Origin: Coriobacteriaceae bacterium | GTDB taxonomy: Bacteria > Actinomycetota > Coriobacteriia > Coriobacteriales > Coriobacteriaceae | NCBI GenBank assembly: GCA_902364645.1 | Contig: CABJEP010000006.1 | Span: 62,350-126,349, forward strand | DNA length: 64,000 nucleotides | Direction: 5' to 3' | Part shown: piece by piece, positions 25,903 to 34,902 of the stretch | Layout: every line of letters starts with the position of its first letter | Numbering within the stretch: position 1 is the stretch's first letter | Notes under the pieces: model-generated | What the model was told of the DNA's origin: nothing | The model's input: only the letters and a program-made list of their open reading frames with translations | Databases searched by the model: none | Position numbers and translations under genes: made by a program

Positions 25903-26865
25903 TTAGTTGCCCGATGCCGTGCCTTGGCTCGAGTTGTCAGATGCCGTGCCGGACGCGGTTCCGCTCGAGCTGTTCGAGCTGTTGGTGTTGCTGCTGTCTG
26001 CTGTGCCCGTTCCCGAAGCGGTGTCGCTCGTCTGGCCGCCCGTGCTCGGCTGCGAACCGTCAGTCGTTTGGCTTGAGTCGGTCGTGCCGGACGGCGCGCC
26101 ACTGTTGGCCGTAGAGGAATCGGTGCCCTGCGATTGGCTTTGGGTGTTCGAGGACGAATCGGCTGAGGTAGAACTGTCTTGCGTGCCGTCCGCCTGTGCC
26201 TGCTGATCTTGCGACTGGGTGTTGCCATTTGCATCGCTCTCGGTCGTGCGCGACGAAAGGATTGGCTCGGGGCGCTCGCCCAGACCCTCACCGGCGGTGG
26301 TAATAAGGATGGCGCCGGTACAGGCGATGACCGCGACGATGGCGATGGCGATCGAGAAGACGATGACCTTCTTTTGCGTCTGGCTGCGCTCTGCCGCCGC
26401 CTTGGCGCGCAGACTGTTAGGGGCGACGCGCGCCGTGGTCGCGCGTCCCGCAACCTGGCGCATTTCCTGCGTGGTCGCGGCGCCACCTAGGTGCTCCTCG
26501 ACATCGGGTTCAACGGGCTCGTAGGCGCCGGCAGGGTAGTCGACAGCGGCATGCGTGCCCTTGATTGCTTCGGCGCTGGCAGAGATAAAGTGGCGGTAGA
26601 CCTGCGAGGACACAACGGTGATGACCGAGCTCACGGCGGCGCCAATTACTGAACCAGCGATACCAATCTTGGAGGCAAGCGCGACGCTCGTGGCGGCAGC
26701 TGCGGCGCCGGCGATGATCTGGGGAATGGAAATGTCGTCAAACAGGCCCTTTTTGGGTGCGATGGCCATGGTCTGTCCGATGGAATGGTTCTCGTGCACG
26801 CCGTTGTTGAGCGATGCCGGCGTCATGACGCGCGTGCGCGGCGCGTCGGTATATTCAGTCGTCAT
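25903..26865 (-). CDS. membrane protein with Ser/Thr/Gln-rich extracytoplasmic tail
   Basis: 320 residues. Two hydrophobic alanine-rich stretches (about residues 45-90, IIAGAAAAATSVALASKIGI) may pack as a hairpin. A clear transmembrane segment (about 167-190, VIVFSIAIAIVAVIACTGAI) follows a basic region. The last 120 residues are almost only Ser, Thr, Gly, Asn, Asp and Gln (SQDQQAQADGTQDSSTSADS), a flexible surface-exposed tail. No cell-wall sorting signal. Unknown function. Confidence 0.7.
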   Translation of the reverse strand: MTTEYTDAPRTRVMTPASLNNGVHENHSIGQTMAIAPKKGLFDDISIPQIIAGAAAAATSVALASKIGIAGSVIGAAVSSVITVVSSQVYRHFISASAEAIKGTHAAVDYPAGAYEPVEPDVEEHLGGAATTQEMRQVAGRATTARVAPNSLRAKAAAERSQTQKKVIVFSIAIAIVAVIACTGAILITTAGEGLGERPEPILSSRTTESDANGNTQSQDQQAQADGTQDSSTSADSSSNTQSQSQGTDSSTANSGAPSGTTDSSQTTDGSQPSTGGQTSDTASGTGTADSSNTNSSNSSSGTASGTASDNSSQGTASGN

Positions 26866-27042
26866 ACGGGGTCCTTCCGGTTCGTTTAGTGCTGCGACAG
26901 GTTGTTCAGCCCTCAGGGTACCCAGTCGGTGTGAACCGGAGATGGATTCGCCCGCAACACCATCAACTCACCAAAGCGCGAAATTTCTTCTCAGGCTGAT
27001 CGAATGAAGACGGGGCGAATCGTTCGGATGTCGAAAGGAAGG

Positions 27043-27072
27043 TTGACCGGATTTGAAATCCCGTGGAATAAT
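27043..27072 (+). promoter_or_regulatory. promoter of licT-like gene
   Basis: TTGACC (27043-27048), 18-bp spacer, AATAAT (27067-27072). The start codon follows 41 bases later. Confidence 0.6.
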
Positions 27073-27113
27073 CGGGCTCGCGGCGCTGTTGCTTGCGCCG
27101 GGTAGGGAGCGTC

Positions 27114-27950
27114 ATGAAAATCCTTAAGCGGATCAACAACAATACGGTTATCTGCGTAAACGCCAAGGGCCGTGAACTCGTGGCAATTGGCCGCGGTATC
27201 GGGTTTCCCAATGGCCCCGATGAGGTCACACTCGATAAGATCGAGCGAACCTTCTACGGTGTCGACTCGCGCTACCTAGCGCTGCTCGACGAGATCGATC
27301 CTCAGGTGATGGAGTTCTCCGCCCAGATTGCCGATATCGCTCGCTCCAACATCTCGCGCGAGCTCTCGGCAAACCTTCCCTTTACCATGGCTGACCATAT
27401 CGCCTTTGCCATCAAACGCTGCCGCGAGCATATGTTTGTGCAGATGCCGCTCTCCTATGATGTGCAGCAGATGTACCCCATTGAGTACAAGATCGCCAAG
27501 TTCGCGATCGAGGGCATCAATCGCGGCTTCAACGTCAAGATGCCGCGGGGGGAGGCGAGCGGTATCGCGCTCTGTATCGTCAACAGCGTGGTCGCCTCGT
27601 CTTCAAAGGCCAAATCCAATACGGTGCGTAAGGACGAGGTGATGCTCGAGAGCTTCACCAAGATTATCGAATCCGAGCTGGGGGTTTGCGTGGACCGCGA
27701 CGGCTTTGACTTTTGCCGTTATGCCACGCACGTGCGCTACCTGTTAGAACGCGTGCAGACAGGAGAGCCCCTCAACACGGAGAACGGCGCGCTTTACGGA
27801 CCGCTCTGCGAGCAGCATCCCGACGTGGCCGTGTGCGTCGACCGCATGGCCGCGCTTATCGAAGAGCGCTTTGACGCCGGGCTCGCCGATGAAGAGAAGG
27901 TCTACCTGATGCTCCACGTCAATCGCGTCTGCGCGGGATCTAGGTCCTAA
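27114..27950 (+). CDS. licT: BglG/LicT family transcriptional antiterminator
   Basis: 278 residues from ATG 27114 behind GGGAGC. It has an N-terminal CAT RNA-binding domain (MKILKRINNNTVICVNAKGR ... GRGIGFPNGPDEV) and two PRD domains with the phosphorylatable histidines in ADHIAFAIKRCREH, YPIEYKIAKFAIE, ATHVRYLLERV and VYLMLHVNR. It binds nascent leader RNA and stops terminator formation when the cognate PTS is active. The terminator and antiterminator candidate at 28037-28117, ahead of a PTS gene, is its probable target. Confidence 0.92.
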   Translation: MKILKRINNNTVICVNAKGRELVAIGRGIGFPNGPDEVTLDKIERTFYGVDSRYLALLDEIDPQVMEFSAQIADIARSNISRELSANLPFTMADHIAFAIKRCREHMFVQMPLSYDVQQMYPIEYKIAKFAIEGINRGFNVKMPRGEASGIALCIVNSVVASSSKAKSNTVRKDEVMLESFTKIIESELGVCVDRDGFDFCRYATHVRYLLERVQTGEPLNTENGALYGPLCEQHPDVAVCVDRMAALIEERFDAGLADEEKVYLMLHVNRVCAGSRS

Positions 27951-28036
27951 TCGACCGCTCGCCGCTGAAGTTTGACCGTTGGCCGGTTTCGACTTTCGTA
28001 AAAGCAACTGTTGGATGTAGTTTCATAGTCACATAA

Positions 28037-28117
28037 GGTGTTATTCGAGAAGAGCCTCGAAGCATGACGTAGACAGTTCCCTGTCCGCTTTGTGCTTTGG
28101 GGCTCTTCTGTTTTTGT
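28037..28117 (+). promoter_or_regulatory. RAT-like antiterminator overlapping a terminator
   Basis: A terminator pairs AGAAGAGCC (28048-28056) with GGCTCTTCT (28101-28109), followed by GTTTTTG. A competing hairpin TTCGAG (28044-28049) / CTCGAA (28056-28061) uses the same 5' strand, within GGTGTTATTCGAGAAGAGCC. The two are mutually exclusive, as in LicT-regulated leaders. The sequence departs from the classic RAT consensus. Confidence 0.65.
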
Positions 28118-28217
28118 CTTCTTCTTGCTTTTCTCGATTTGCCTCGTGTCAGGCCTGCCGTAATCGGTTCTTCGCGTGTGCGCAAACGGGAAGACAGAAA
28201 AGCAAGGGAGTTCAGCT

Positions 28218-29642
28218 ATGACTGACAATAAGAAAATCGCCGCGGACGTGCTCGAGGCCGTCGGTGGCAAGGAGAACGTGACGTTTGTTGCGCACTGTAT
28301 GACGCGCCTGCGTTTTAACCTCAAAGATATCGATGCCCCCGATATCAAAGAAGTGAAGAAGATTGGCGGTGTGTTGGGTGCTCAAATCTCCGGAGGGCAG
28401 TTCCAGGTAATCGTGGGCCAAAACGTGCCCAAGGTTTATGACGAGCTCTGCAAGATCGGCGGCTTTGCCAAGCAGGACGCCATCGACGAGAACCTTGATG
28501 CTCCTAAGCAGAAGCTCACACCTAAGGTTATTGGCAATAACATCCTCAACTACCTGTCAAGCTCCATGGTGCCTATGATCCCCGTCCTAATGTGTGCTGG
28601 CCTGTTCAAGACCGTAGCGGTGGTGCTGGGACCTACGATGGCGGGCGTGCTGTCCGACACAAGCGACCTTTATGTTCTGATGAACATGGTTTATGACGCA
28701 GCGTTCTATTTTATCCCCATCTACCTTGGCTATAATGCGGCTAAGAACATTGGCGTAACGCCTGTCCTCGGTGCCTTTATGGGCGGCATTCTTATCGACC
28801 CGACCATGATTCAGCTTGCGACCGATGGAGCTCAGTTCTCCGTTTATGGCATTCCCTGCGTCGCCGCAAACTACACAAAGACGGTCCTTCCCATTCTTCT
28901 GTCCGTGTGGGCGATGAGTTATATCGAGCGCTTCTTCCGCAAATATGTGCCAGATACCCTTTCAACGGTTTTCGCGCCTTTCCTTACCATGGTCGTCGCT
29001 GTTCCTGTGTCTCTCTGCGCTCTCGCCCCTGTTGGTTCATGGGCCGGTAATGCCCTCGCCGCCGGTTTTGAGTTCCTTGGTACTTCCGGTGGTATCGCCG
29101 CCATTCTCGGAGGAGGTATTCTGGCGGGTCTTTGGTGCCCAATGATTATTACCGGCATGCATGTGGCGGTTGCGATGATTGCCATCGCTAACTATATGAC
29201 TGTGGGAACCGACAGCTTTGTTTTGGTTGCGACGGGCGTTAGCCTTTGGGCGACCTTCGGCTGCGAGGTGGCGACCTGGCTCAAGCTGTGCGATAAAGAC
29301 GAGAAGAGCATGGCATTCGGCTATTTGGTCGCAAACATTGTCGGAGGCGTCGGCGAGCCTTTCATCTACGGCATGATGCTGCGCTATCGCCGCGTGTTTG
29401 TCTGGAAGATTATCGGATCCTTTGTTGCCGGTGCGCTTGCAATCGCTCTCGGAGCCACGGTTTATACTGCCGGCGCGGCATCTAACTTCTTGGAGTTCCT
29501 CGCGTTTGCGGGCGGCGGGACCCAGAATCTCATCAACTTTGGAATCGCTGCTGGTGCAGGCTTCCTTGTGAGCGCCTTGGGCACGTATTTCCTGGGCTTT
29601 ACGGCGGATGAGCTCGAGAATGGTCCCGTTTCCGAGCGTTAA
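28218..29642 (+). CDS. PTS beta-glucoside-type transporter, EIIBC
   Basis: 474 residues from ATG 28218 behind AAGGGAG. The EIIB domain is N-terminal, with the phosphorylatable cysteine in VTFVAHCMTRLRFNL. The EIIC domain follows with about ten membrane spans, including VGEPFIYGMMLRYRRVFVWK. No EIIA domain, so it must borrow one. It imports and phosphorylates a sugar or glycoside. It lies behind a LicT-type terminator/antiterminator and is followed by a ceramidase-like hydrolase and an AEC permease. Confidence 0.92.
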   Translation: MTDNKKIAADVLEAVGGKENVTFVAHCMTRLRFNLKDIDAPDIKEVKKIGGVLGAQISGGQFQVIVGQNVPKVYDELCKIGGFAKQDAIDENLDAPKQKLTPKVIGNNILNYLSSSMVPMIPVLMCAGLFKTVAVVLGPTMAGVLSDTSDLYVLMNMVYDAAFYFIPIYLGYNAAKNIGVTPVLGAFMGGILIDPTMIQLATDGAQFSVYGIPCVAANYTKTVLPILLSVWAMSYIERFFRKYVPDTLSTVFAPFLTMVVAVPVSLCALAPVGSWAGNALAAGFEFLGTSGGIAAILGGGILAGLWCPMIITGMHVAVAMIAIANYMTVGTDSFVLVATGVSLWATFGCEVATWLKLCDKDEKSMAFGYLVANIVGGVGEPFIYGMMLRYRRVFVWKIIGSFVAGALAIALGATVYTAGAASNFLEFLAFAGGGTQNLINFGIAAGAGFLVSALGTYFLGFTADELENGPVSER

Positions 29643-29676
29643 GTTTTCTACGGCCTGCGTGTGGCAGGACGCATTG

Positions 29677-29706
29677 GAAGGGCGTCCATGACGCCCTTCT
29701 CTTTTT
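29677..29706 (+). terminator. intrinsic terminator after PTS gene
   Basis: Perfect 10-bp stem GAAGGGCGTC / GACGCCCTTC, 3-nt loop, then TCTTTTTG. Probably limits rather than abolishes read-through into the two following genes. Confidence 0.8.
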
Positions 29707-29760
29707 GTATTTCTATTTCCGATGTTTGGGCGGCGTGTGCCGCGAAGAGTTGGAGTTGGA

Positions 29761-30972
29761 ATGAACATAGAGTTTGGAATCTCGAAGATTGACGTAACAC
29801 CCCAGTCTCCTTGCCGCATGGGCGGCTACAACAGAAAAGGTGCCTGGACGGATGTTCTTGATCCTATTGAGGTCAACGCTAGCGCTGTCTGTGTTGATCT
29901 TGTCCCGTTTATTCTTATCGAGCTCGATTCAATGATGGTGTCGAAAGATTTTTCCCTTTCGGTCAAGAACGCCGTATCGTCAAAAACGGGCATCGATTCG
30001 AGCAATATCGTCGTCGCATGCATTCATACCCATTCTGCACCATGCTATTTTAAGCTTGCCTACGAGGACACGTTACCTGAAACCGAATTGACGAGTGATT
30101 TGATTGGCTTGGCTACCGAGGCGGCGGTATCTGCATGGGCGTCCAGGTCGAAGGCGACCGTATCGATGGAGATGTTAGGCATCGAGGGACTGTACGGGAA
30201 TCGAAATGTTCAGGGCGGTCCGGCCGATAAACAGGTAAGTATTTTCTCGTTTGAGGACGCTCAAGGTGGTCGCCCAATTGGAAAAATGCTGTTCATGTCC
30301 GCTCATCCTACCATCCTTAATGGGAAAAGCGCCGTCCTCTCTGCTGATTTGATTGGGCATGTCAGGCAGCGTTTGGAGAGGAAATATGGCTGTCCTGTAC
30401 TTTGCGTCAACGGAACGTGCGGGGATGTGTCGACGCGTTTCTATCGGCAAGGGGAGGGAGTTGCCGAACTCGAGCGTACGGCTAACGAACTTTGCGCTCA
30501 AATCGAATCCAAGCGTGAGCGCGCGGCACTCAGAGTTGATACTCCGCGTTGGGGCTCTATCAGCATGAAGAGTGTCTACGATGCAAAAACAGATCCGGAT
30601 TGGATCGAGATGACCAATCGGATAGAGGCTATGGATGCGAGCCCGATGCGAGACTTTCTCCTTAAGCGGCAACAGCTTAAGCTCTCGATGGGGAAAATCG
30701 AGCTTGAGCTTCCGAGCCAGTTTGCGGTAATTGGTAACTGCATTTTTATCACGATGCCATGCGATACGTGTAGCACATTAGGCTTGGATTTTAAGAGGGC
30801 GTTTAGCCAATACAACGTCTTTGTTATCGGCTATGCGAACACGTACTGCAACTACCTTGTGCCTCAGGAAGACTACGGCAAGTATTTTGAAACCTACAAC
30901 TCGCGAACGCCGCGCGGGGTTGCCGATGCGTTCGTTGCGCGAATCATTCAGGCGGTCGGTGCCGCGCTATAG
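29761..30972 (+). CDS. neutral/alkaline non-lysosomal ceramidase-like hydrolase
   Basis: 403 residues from ATG 29761 behind TTGGAG. It follows the N-terminal domain of neutral ceramidases: FGISKIDVTPQSPCRMGGYN at the start, metal-ligand motif ACIHTHSAPC, then MSAHPTILNGKS, VLCVNGTCGDVSTRFY and GYANTYCNYLVPQEDY. No signal peptide is seen, so it is intracellular. Related proteins in PTS or sugar operons probably hydrolyse other amides or esters. Linked to PTS uptake, the substrate may be a phosphorylated conjugate (inference). Confidence 0.85.
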   Translation: MNIEFGISKIDVTPQSPCRMGGYNRKGAWTDVLDPIEVNASAVCVDLVPFILIELDSMMVSKDFSLSVKNAVSSKTGIDSSNIVVACIHTHSAPCYFKLAYEDTLPETELTSDLIGLATEAAVSAWASRSKATVSMEMLGIEGLYGNRNVQGGPADKQVSIFSFEDAQGGRPIGKMLFMSAHPTILNGKSAVLSADLIGHVRQRLERKYGCPVLCVNGTCGDVSTRFYRQGEGVAELERTANELCAQIESKRERAALRVDTPRWGSISMKSVYDAKTDPDWIEMTNRIEAMDASPMRDFLLKRQQLKLSMGKIELELPSQFAVIGNCIFITMPCDTCSTLGLDFKRAFSQYNVFVIGYANTYCNYLVPQEDYGKYFETYNSRTPRGVADAFVARIIQAVGAAL

Positions 30973-31030
30973 CAGGCGCTATAGACCATCGTGGTAGATG
31001 AACCGGTCAGGATTATACGGAGCATGTATT

Positions 31031-31939
31031 GTGTCAATCATTGAACCTCTCATCCAACAAGTCCTTATCATGTTTTTGCTCATGGGAATGGGCTACGCTC
31101 TAAACCGCTTGGGCATATTGAGCGAGCAGGCTGCAATAGAATTCGGAAAGTTGCTCATCAACCTTGTGATTCCCGCAATCATTCTCAAATCATTTTGGAT
31201 CGAGTATTCGTTTCAGAGGATGTATGAGTTGGGAATGACCTTAATGCTGTCGGCGGCGATGTTGTTGCTCGCTTGCGTTGTTGCCCGCCTGTTGTTCAGG
31301 GGCCGTCCCATCGACATTTTTGCTGCGGCATTCTCGAATGCTGGATTTGTGGGAATACCCCTTGTTGAAGCGGCGCTTGGAAAAGATGCCGTGTTTTTCA
31401 TCACGTGCACGATCGCTCTTCTCAATGCCATGCAATGGACATACGGGCAGTATCTGCTGTCGGGGTCTAAAAAATGTATGAGTCCTAAAGCGATCCTGAC
31501 AAGTCCAATGGTCATGGCTTTATTGGGCGGTTTCTTGATTTTTATCCTTCGTGTCCCAACGGTCCCTCTGGCACAGTCAGTGCTTTCGTATATCTCGGGG
31601 CTCAACACTCCGCTAGCAATGATGACTCTCGGTATCTATCTTGCTCAGTCTGATTTGATGGCGCTCCTGAGGGCGAAAAGCTTGTTTGCCGTCTCATCGG
31701 TCAGGCTGCTTGTTATTCCGATTCTTTCGCTCCTGTTCCTATGTCTCTTTCCATGTGATAGGTCAATTAAGATGGCGCTGCTGATTGCGGCTGCGACCCC
31801 CACCGGCGCGAATGTAGCCATCTTTGCCCAGCAGCATAATAAGGACTATCGATATGCATGTGGAACAGTCTGTGTTACCACCCTTCTGTCTATGTTCACT
31901 ATGCCAGCGATAGTGTCCTTGTCTCAGCTAGTGTTCTAG
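31031..31939 (+). CDS. AEC family permease (auxin efflux carrier type)
   Basis: 302 residues, about ten transmembrane helices. Start taken at GTG 31031 with CGGAG eight bases upstream. Family pattern: NRLGILSEQAAIEFGKLLIN, FSNAGFVGIPLVEAALG, LNTPLAMMTLGIYLAQ, AATPTGANVAIFAQQ. Members export or exchange organic acids such as malate. It begins 58 bases after the ceramidase-like gene, so it may export a product of that enzyme (inference). Confidence 0.9.
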   Translation: MSIIEPLIQQVLIMFLLMGMGYALNRLGILSEQAAIEFGKLLINLVIPAIILKSFWIEYSFQRMYELGMTLMLSAAMLLLACVVARLLFRGRPIDIFAAAFSNAGFVGIPLVEAALGKDAVFFITCTIALLNAMQWTYGQYLLSGSKKCMSPKAILTSPMVMALLGGFLIFILRVPTVPLAQSVLSYISGLNTPLAMMTLGIYLAQSDLMALLRAKSLFAVSSVRLLVIPILSLLFLCLFPCDRSIKMALLIAAATPTGANVAIFAQQHNKDYRYACGTVCVTTLLSMFTMPAIVSLSQLVF

Positions 31940-31942
31940 GCG

Positions 31943-32068
31943 CTATGCCATGCACCTGCGGATGAACGCTTCGTGGCGGTCGATTATGGCCGGGGCCCAA
32001 CAATCCGGACCGCCGTCGATCGTGCTGGCAACAGATGCCATCAACTCATCAAGGGGGCTTGCTATCAT
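31943..32068 (-). CDS. possible 41-residue open reading frame or gene remnant
   Basis: ATG 32068 to TAG 31943 encodes MIASPLDELMASVASTIDGG followed by PDCWAPAIIDRHEAFIRRCM. Amino-acid composition and codon use look coding. No good ribosome binding site is visible and no family is recognised. It could be a fragment of a lost gene. It fills most of the gap between the AEC permease and the next small gene. Confidence 0.25.
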   Translation of the reverse strand: MIASPLDELMASVASTIDGGPDCWAPAIIDRHEAFIRRCMA

Positions 32069-32122
32069 TGGTGCACTAGCTTGATGCTAAACTGAATTAA
32101 TGATTGCGAGGTGGTTTACGTG

Positions 32123-32392
32123 ATGTACCCGTATATGACATTCGAAGATGGTACCGAGGTCATTCATTCTGACCTGATCACAGATGGCGATATCGAAAAG
32201 GTCATCGTGCATTTTGAACGACCGACGGCAGAGGGTTTCGACTCCGCTCGTTGCGAGCTGCCTTCTTACAATTGGACCATGTGGGAGGGGCGTTTTACCG
32301 ACGAGGAGAAGCGAGGTTTTGAGACTTTTCTGGGCAATAACGCCCATCTGCTGTATCGCTACGCCGCAAACGGAGGAGCTAAAGTTGCCTAG
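32123..32392 (+). CDS. small protein of unknown function paired with DUF4160
   Basis: 89 residues. Start at ATG 32123 (GTG codons at 32111 and 32120 are possible); GAGG lies about 11 bases upstream. Contains YMTFEDGTEVIHSDLI, HFERPTAEGFDSARCELPSY and NNAHLLYRYAANGG. I recall similar small proteins beside DUF4160 genes but cannot name the family. Overlaps the DUF4160 gene by eight bases, so the two are translationally coupled. Confidence 0.65.
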   Translation: MYPYMTFEDGTEVIHSDLITDGDIEKVIVHFERPTAEGFDSARCELPSYNWTMWEGRFTDEEKRGFETFLGNNAHLLYRYAANGGAKVA

Positions 32393-32663
32393 CCTTTTTC
32401 TTATTGGCGGCTATCGGGTCTTCTTTTGGTCCAATGAAGCGGGCGAGCCAATCCATGTCCATGTTTGCAAGGGGGCGCCTTCAGATAACTCGGCCAAAAT
32501 CTGGCTGACTCGAAGAGGTGGCTGCATTGTCGCTAATAACAAAGCGAAGATCCCCCGGAGCACGCTTGATGACCTCTGTGAAATCATCGCCGCTCAGCAT
32601 GAATTGATTTGCTCTAAATGGAAGGCATTTTTCCTTGTGGACGAGATCTCGTTCTACTGCTAA
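32385..32663 (+). CDS. DUF4160 family protein
   Basis: 92 residues from TTG 32385, chosen because GGAGG ends eight bases upstream and the protein then opens MPSLFLIGGYRVFFWSNE as in the family. The GEPIHVHVCKGAPSDNSAKI motif is the DUF4160 hallmark. Members often form two-gene units with DUF2442 or other small proteins and have been suggested to be toxin-antitoxin-like; activity is unproven. Here the partner is the overlapping upstream gene. Confidence 0.8.
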   Translation: MPSLFLIGGYRVFFWSNEAGEPIHVHVCKGAPSDNSAKIWLTRRGGCIVANNKAKIPRSTLDDLCEIIAAQHELICSKWKAFFLVDEISFYC

Positions 32664-32796
32664 ACGTCATCCCGGCTTCTCTTTTCCAATTTTAATCATG
32701 AGCTTGTCCCATCTGTGCTGATTGAACTTGACAGTACAATGGAGGCGGACTATATCGCCGCCGCTCGTTGCGGCTAACGGATGTGCTGGAGCTCGC

Positions 32797-34785
32797 ATGA
32801 ACGATTTTCTAAACGGTCAAGTTGATAACGACGGTTTTTTGCGCCTGGCAGCGGCCTCGCCCAAGATTCGCGTGGCCGATGTTGAGGGCAATGCCGAGGT
32901 TGCGCTGGCGGCTGTTCGCGAGGCTACCGAGCGCGGCGTTCGTGCGCTCGTGCTGCCCGAGCTTAACCTGACTGGTTATACCGCGGCTGATCTGTTCCAT
33001 AACCGCACATTACTGCATGCCTGCGAGACCGCACTTGTGCACATCCTCGATGAAACCCGTGAGTTGCCGGTCGTCTTTACCATCGGTCTTCCCGTTGCAG
33101 TTGCCGAGAATATCTACAACTGCGCCGCCGTGTGCTGCGCGGGCGAGCTTTTGGGCCTCACGGCCAAGAAGTATTTGCCCAACTATGGCGAGTTCTATGA
33201 GCGCCGTTGGTTTGCTCCGGCGCCTGCGGATCCCGTGTGGGTTGAATTTGCCGGTCAGGGTCCGGTCCCGCTGGGTTCGGGGCTTGTCTACCGTTGCTGT
33301 GATGAAGGCGCCGAGGACCTGGTGCTGGGCGTTGAGGTCTGTGAGGACCTGTGGGTGCCGGCACCCCCTTCGACCGAGATGGCGCTTGCCGGTACGACGG
33401 TGATTCTCAACCCGTCGGCCTCGGATGAGATTATCGGTAAGGCAGACTACCGCCGCAGCCTTATCTCCAATCAGAGTGCGCGCCTGTACTGCGCCTATGT
33501 CTACGCCGATGCGAGCGAGGGTGAGTCAACGACCGACATGGTCTTTGCGGGGGAGAACCTCGTCTACGAAAACGGCTCCAAGCTCGCCGCGGCCAAACTG
33601 CTTACCTGCGACATGGCCATCGCCGACGTCGATCTTGACCGCCTGGTCGCCGAGCGCCGTCGCTCGACGACGTGGACGCGCGCGGACGATGCGCCGGAGG
33701 CCACGACCGTTGAGTTCTCTTTTGAGGGCACGCTCTCCGAGGCTCCCGCCCTGCGCAACGCCTGCGACATCGACCGTGTCTTCCCCCGCGCGCCCTTTGT
33801 GCCGGCTGACCATGGCGACCTGGCCGAGCGTTGCGAGACCATCCTCGACCTGCAGACCGCCGGCCTCAAGACCCGCCTTGCCCATACGGGTACCAAGGCC
33901 GCAGTCATCGGTCTTTCGGGCGGCCTTGATTCTACACTCGCGCTGCTTGTGACAGTTCGCGCCTTCGATGCACTGGGGCTGTCGCGCACCGGTATCACGG
34001 CCGTGTCCATGCCCGGCTTTGGCACGACGCATCGCACCAAGTCGAATGCCGAGTCGCTTGCTCGCGACCTGGGTGTGAGTTTCCGCGAGGTTTCGATCCA
34101 CGCGGCCGTGGAGCAGCACTTCAAGGACATTGAGCACGATCCGACCGTGCAGGACGTGACCTACGAGAACAGCCAGGCCCGCGAGCGTACGCAGATTCTG
34201 ATGGATCTGGCCAACCAGGCTGGCGGTTTTGTCATCGGCACGGGCGACCTGTCGGAGCTGGCGCTCGGCTGGGCTACCTATAACGGCGACCACATGAGCA
34301 TGTACGCCGTCAACGCGAGCGTGCCCAAGACGCTTGTGCGCCATCTGGTGCGCTATGCGGCCGATGTCTTTGGCGGGCGTATTGCCGAGGTCTTGCTCGA
34401 TATCCTCGATACGCCGGTGTCCCCCGAGCTCCTGCCGCCCACGGGCGACGGCGAGATTGCGCAGAAGACTGAGGACCTGGTGGGCCCGTACGAGCTGCAC
34501 GACTACTTCCTCTACTACCTGCTGCGTTTTGGCTTTGAGCCGGGCAAGATCTACCGCATGGCGCTCAAGAGCTTCGAGGGCGTCTACGACGTCAAGACCA
34601 TTCACACGTGGCTACGCACGTTCTACCGTCGCTTCTTTGCCCAGCAGTTTAAGCGCAGCTGCCTGCCCGATGGCCCCAAGGTGGGCTCGGTCACGCTCAG
34701 CCCGCGCGGCGATTGGCGCATGCCGAGTGACGCCAGCTCGCGCCTGTGGCTCGCCCAGATTGACGCGCTCAATCCGATGGACTAA
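32797..34785 (+). CDS. nadE: glutamine-dependent NAD+ synthetase
   Basis: 662 residues from ATG 32797 behind TGGAG. The N-terminal nitrilase-type glutaminase has catalytic Glu (LVLPELNLTGYTAADLF), Lys (LTAKKYLPNYGEFYE) and Cys (VEVCEDLWVP). The C-terminal synthetase has the P-loop VIGLSGGLDSTLAL and GTGDLSELALGWATYNGDHM. It amidates deamido-NAD+ to NAD+ using ATP and glutamine. Single gene with its own terminator. Confidence 0.96.
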   Translation: MNDFLNGQVDNDGFLRLAAASPKIRVADVEGNAEVALAAVREATERGVRALVLPELNLTGYTAADLFHNRTLLHACETALVHILDETRELPVVFTIGLPVAVAENIYNCAAVCCAGELLGLTAKKYLPNYGEFYERRWFAPAPADPVWVEFAGQGPVPLGSGLVYRCCDEGAEDLVLGVEVCEDLWVPAPPSTEMALAGTTVILNPSASDEIIGKADYRRSLISNQSARLYCAYVYADASEGESTTDMVFAGENLVYENGSKLAAAKLLTCDMAIADVDLDRLVAERRRSTTWTRADDAPEATTVEFSFEGTLSEAPALRNACDIDRVFPRAPFVPADHGDLAERCETILDLQTAGLKTRLAHTGTKAAVIGLSGGLDSTLALLVTVRAFDALGLSRTGITAVSMPGFGTTHRTKSNAESLARDLGVSFREVSIHAAVEQHFKDIEHDPTVQDVTYENSQARERTQILMDLANQAGGFVIGTGDLSELALGWATYNGDHMSMYAVNASVPKTLVRHLVRYAADVFGGRIAEVLLDILDTPVSPELLPPTGDGEIAQKTEDLVGPYELHDYFLYYLLRFGFEPGKIYRMALKSFEGVYDVKTIHTWLRTFYRRFFAQQFKRSCLPDGPKVGSVTLSPRGDWRMPSDASSRLWLAQIDALNPMD

Positions 34786-34852
34786 GGTTGCCAAATTGAA
34801 CCAAAACAGCGGGTGCAAGCGTTACACTTTTGCAATCTGATGGCCCGTATCG

Positions 34853-34883
34853 CGCGGCGCTCTTGTCGGAGCGCCGCGTTTTT
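34853..34883 (+). terminator. intrinsic terminator of nadE
   Basis: Perfect 10-bp stem CGCGGCGCTC / GAGCGCCGCG, 6-nt loop, TTTTT. Confidence 0.85.
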
Positions 34884-34902
34884 CATATCGAAAGGTGGCA
34901 CC

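Noticed and set aside
25903..26300. Low-complexity repeats
   Set aside because: Ser/Thr/Gly/Gln-rich tail of one intact gene, not a mobile or CRISPR repeat.
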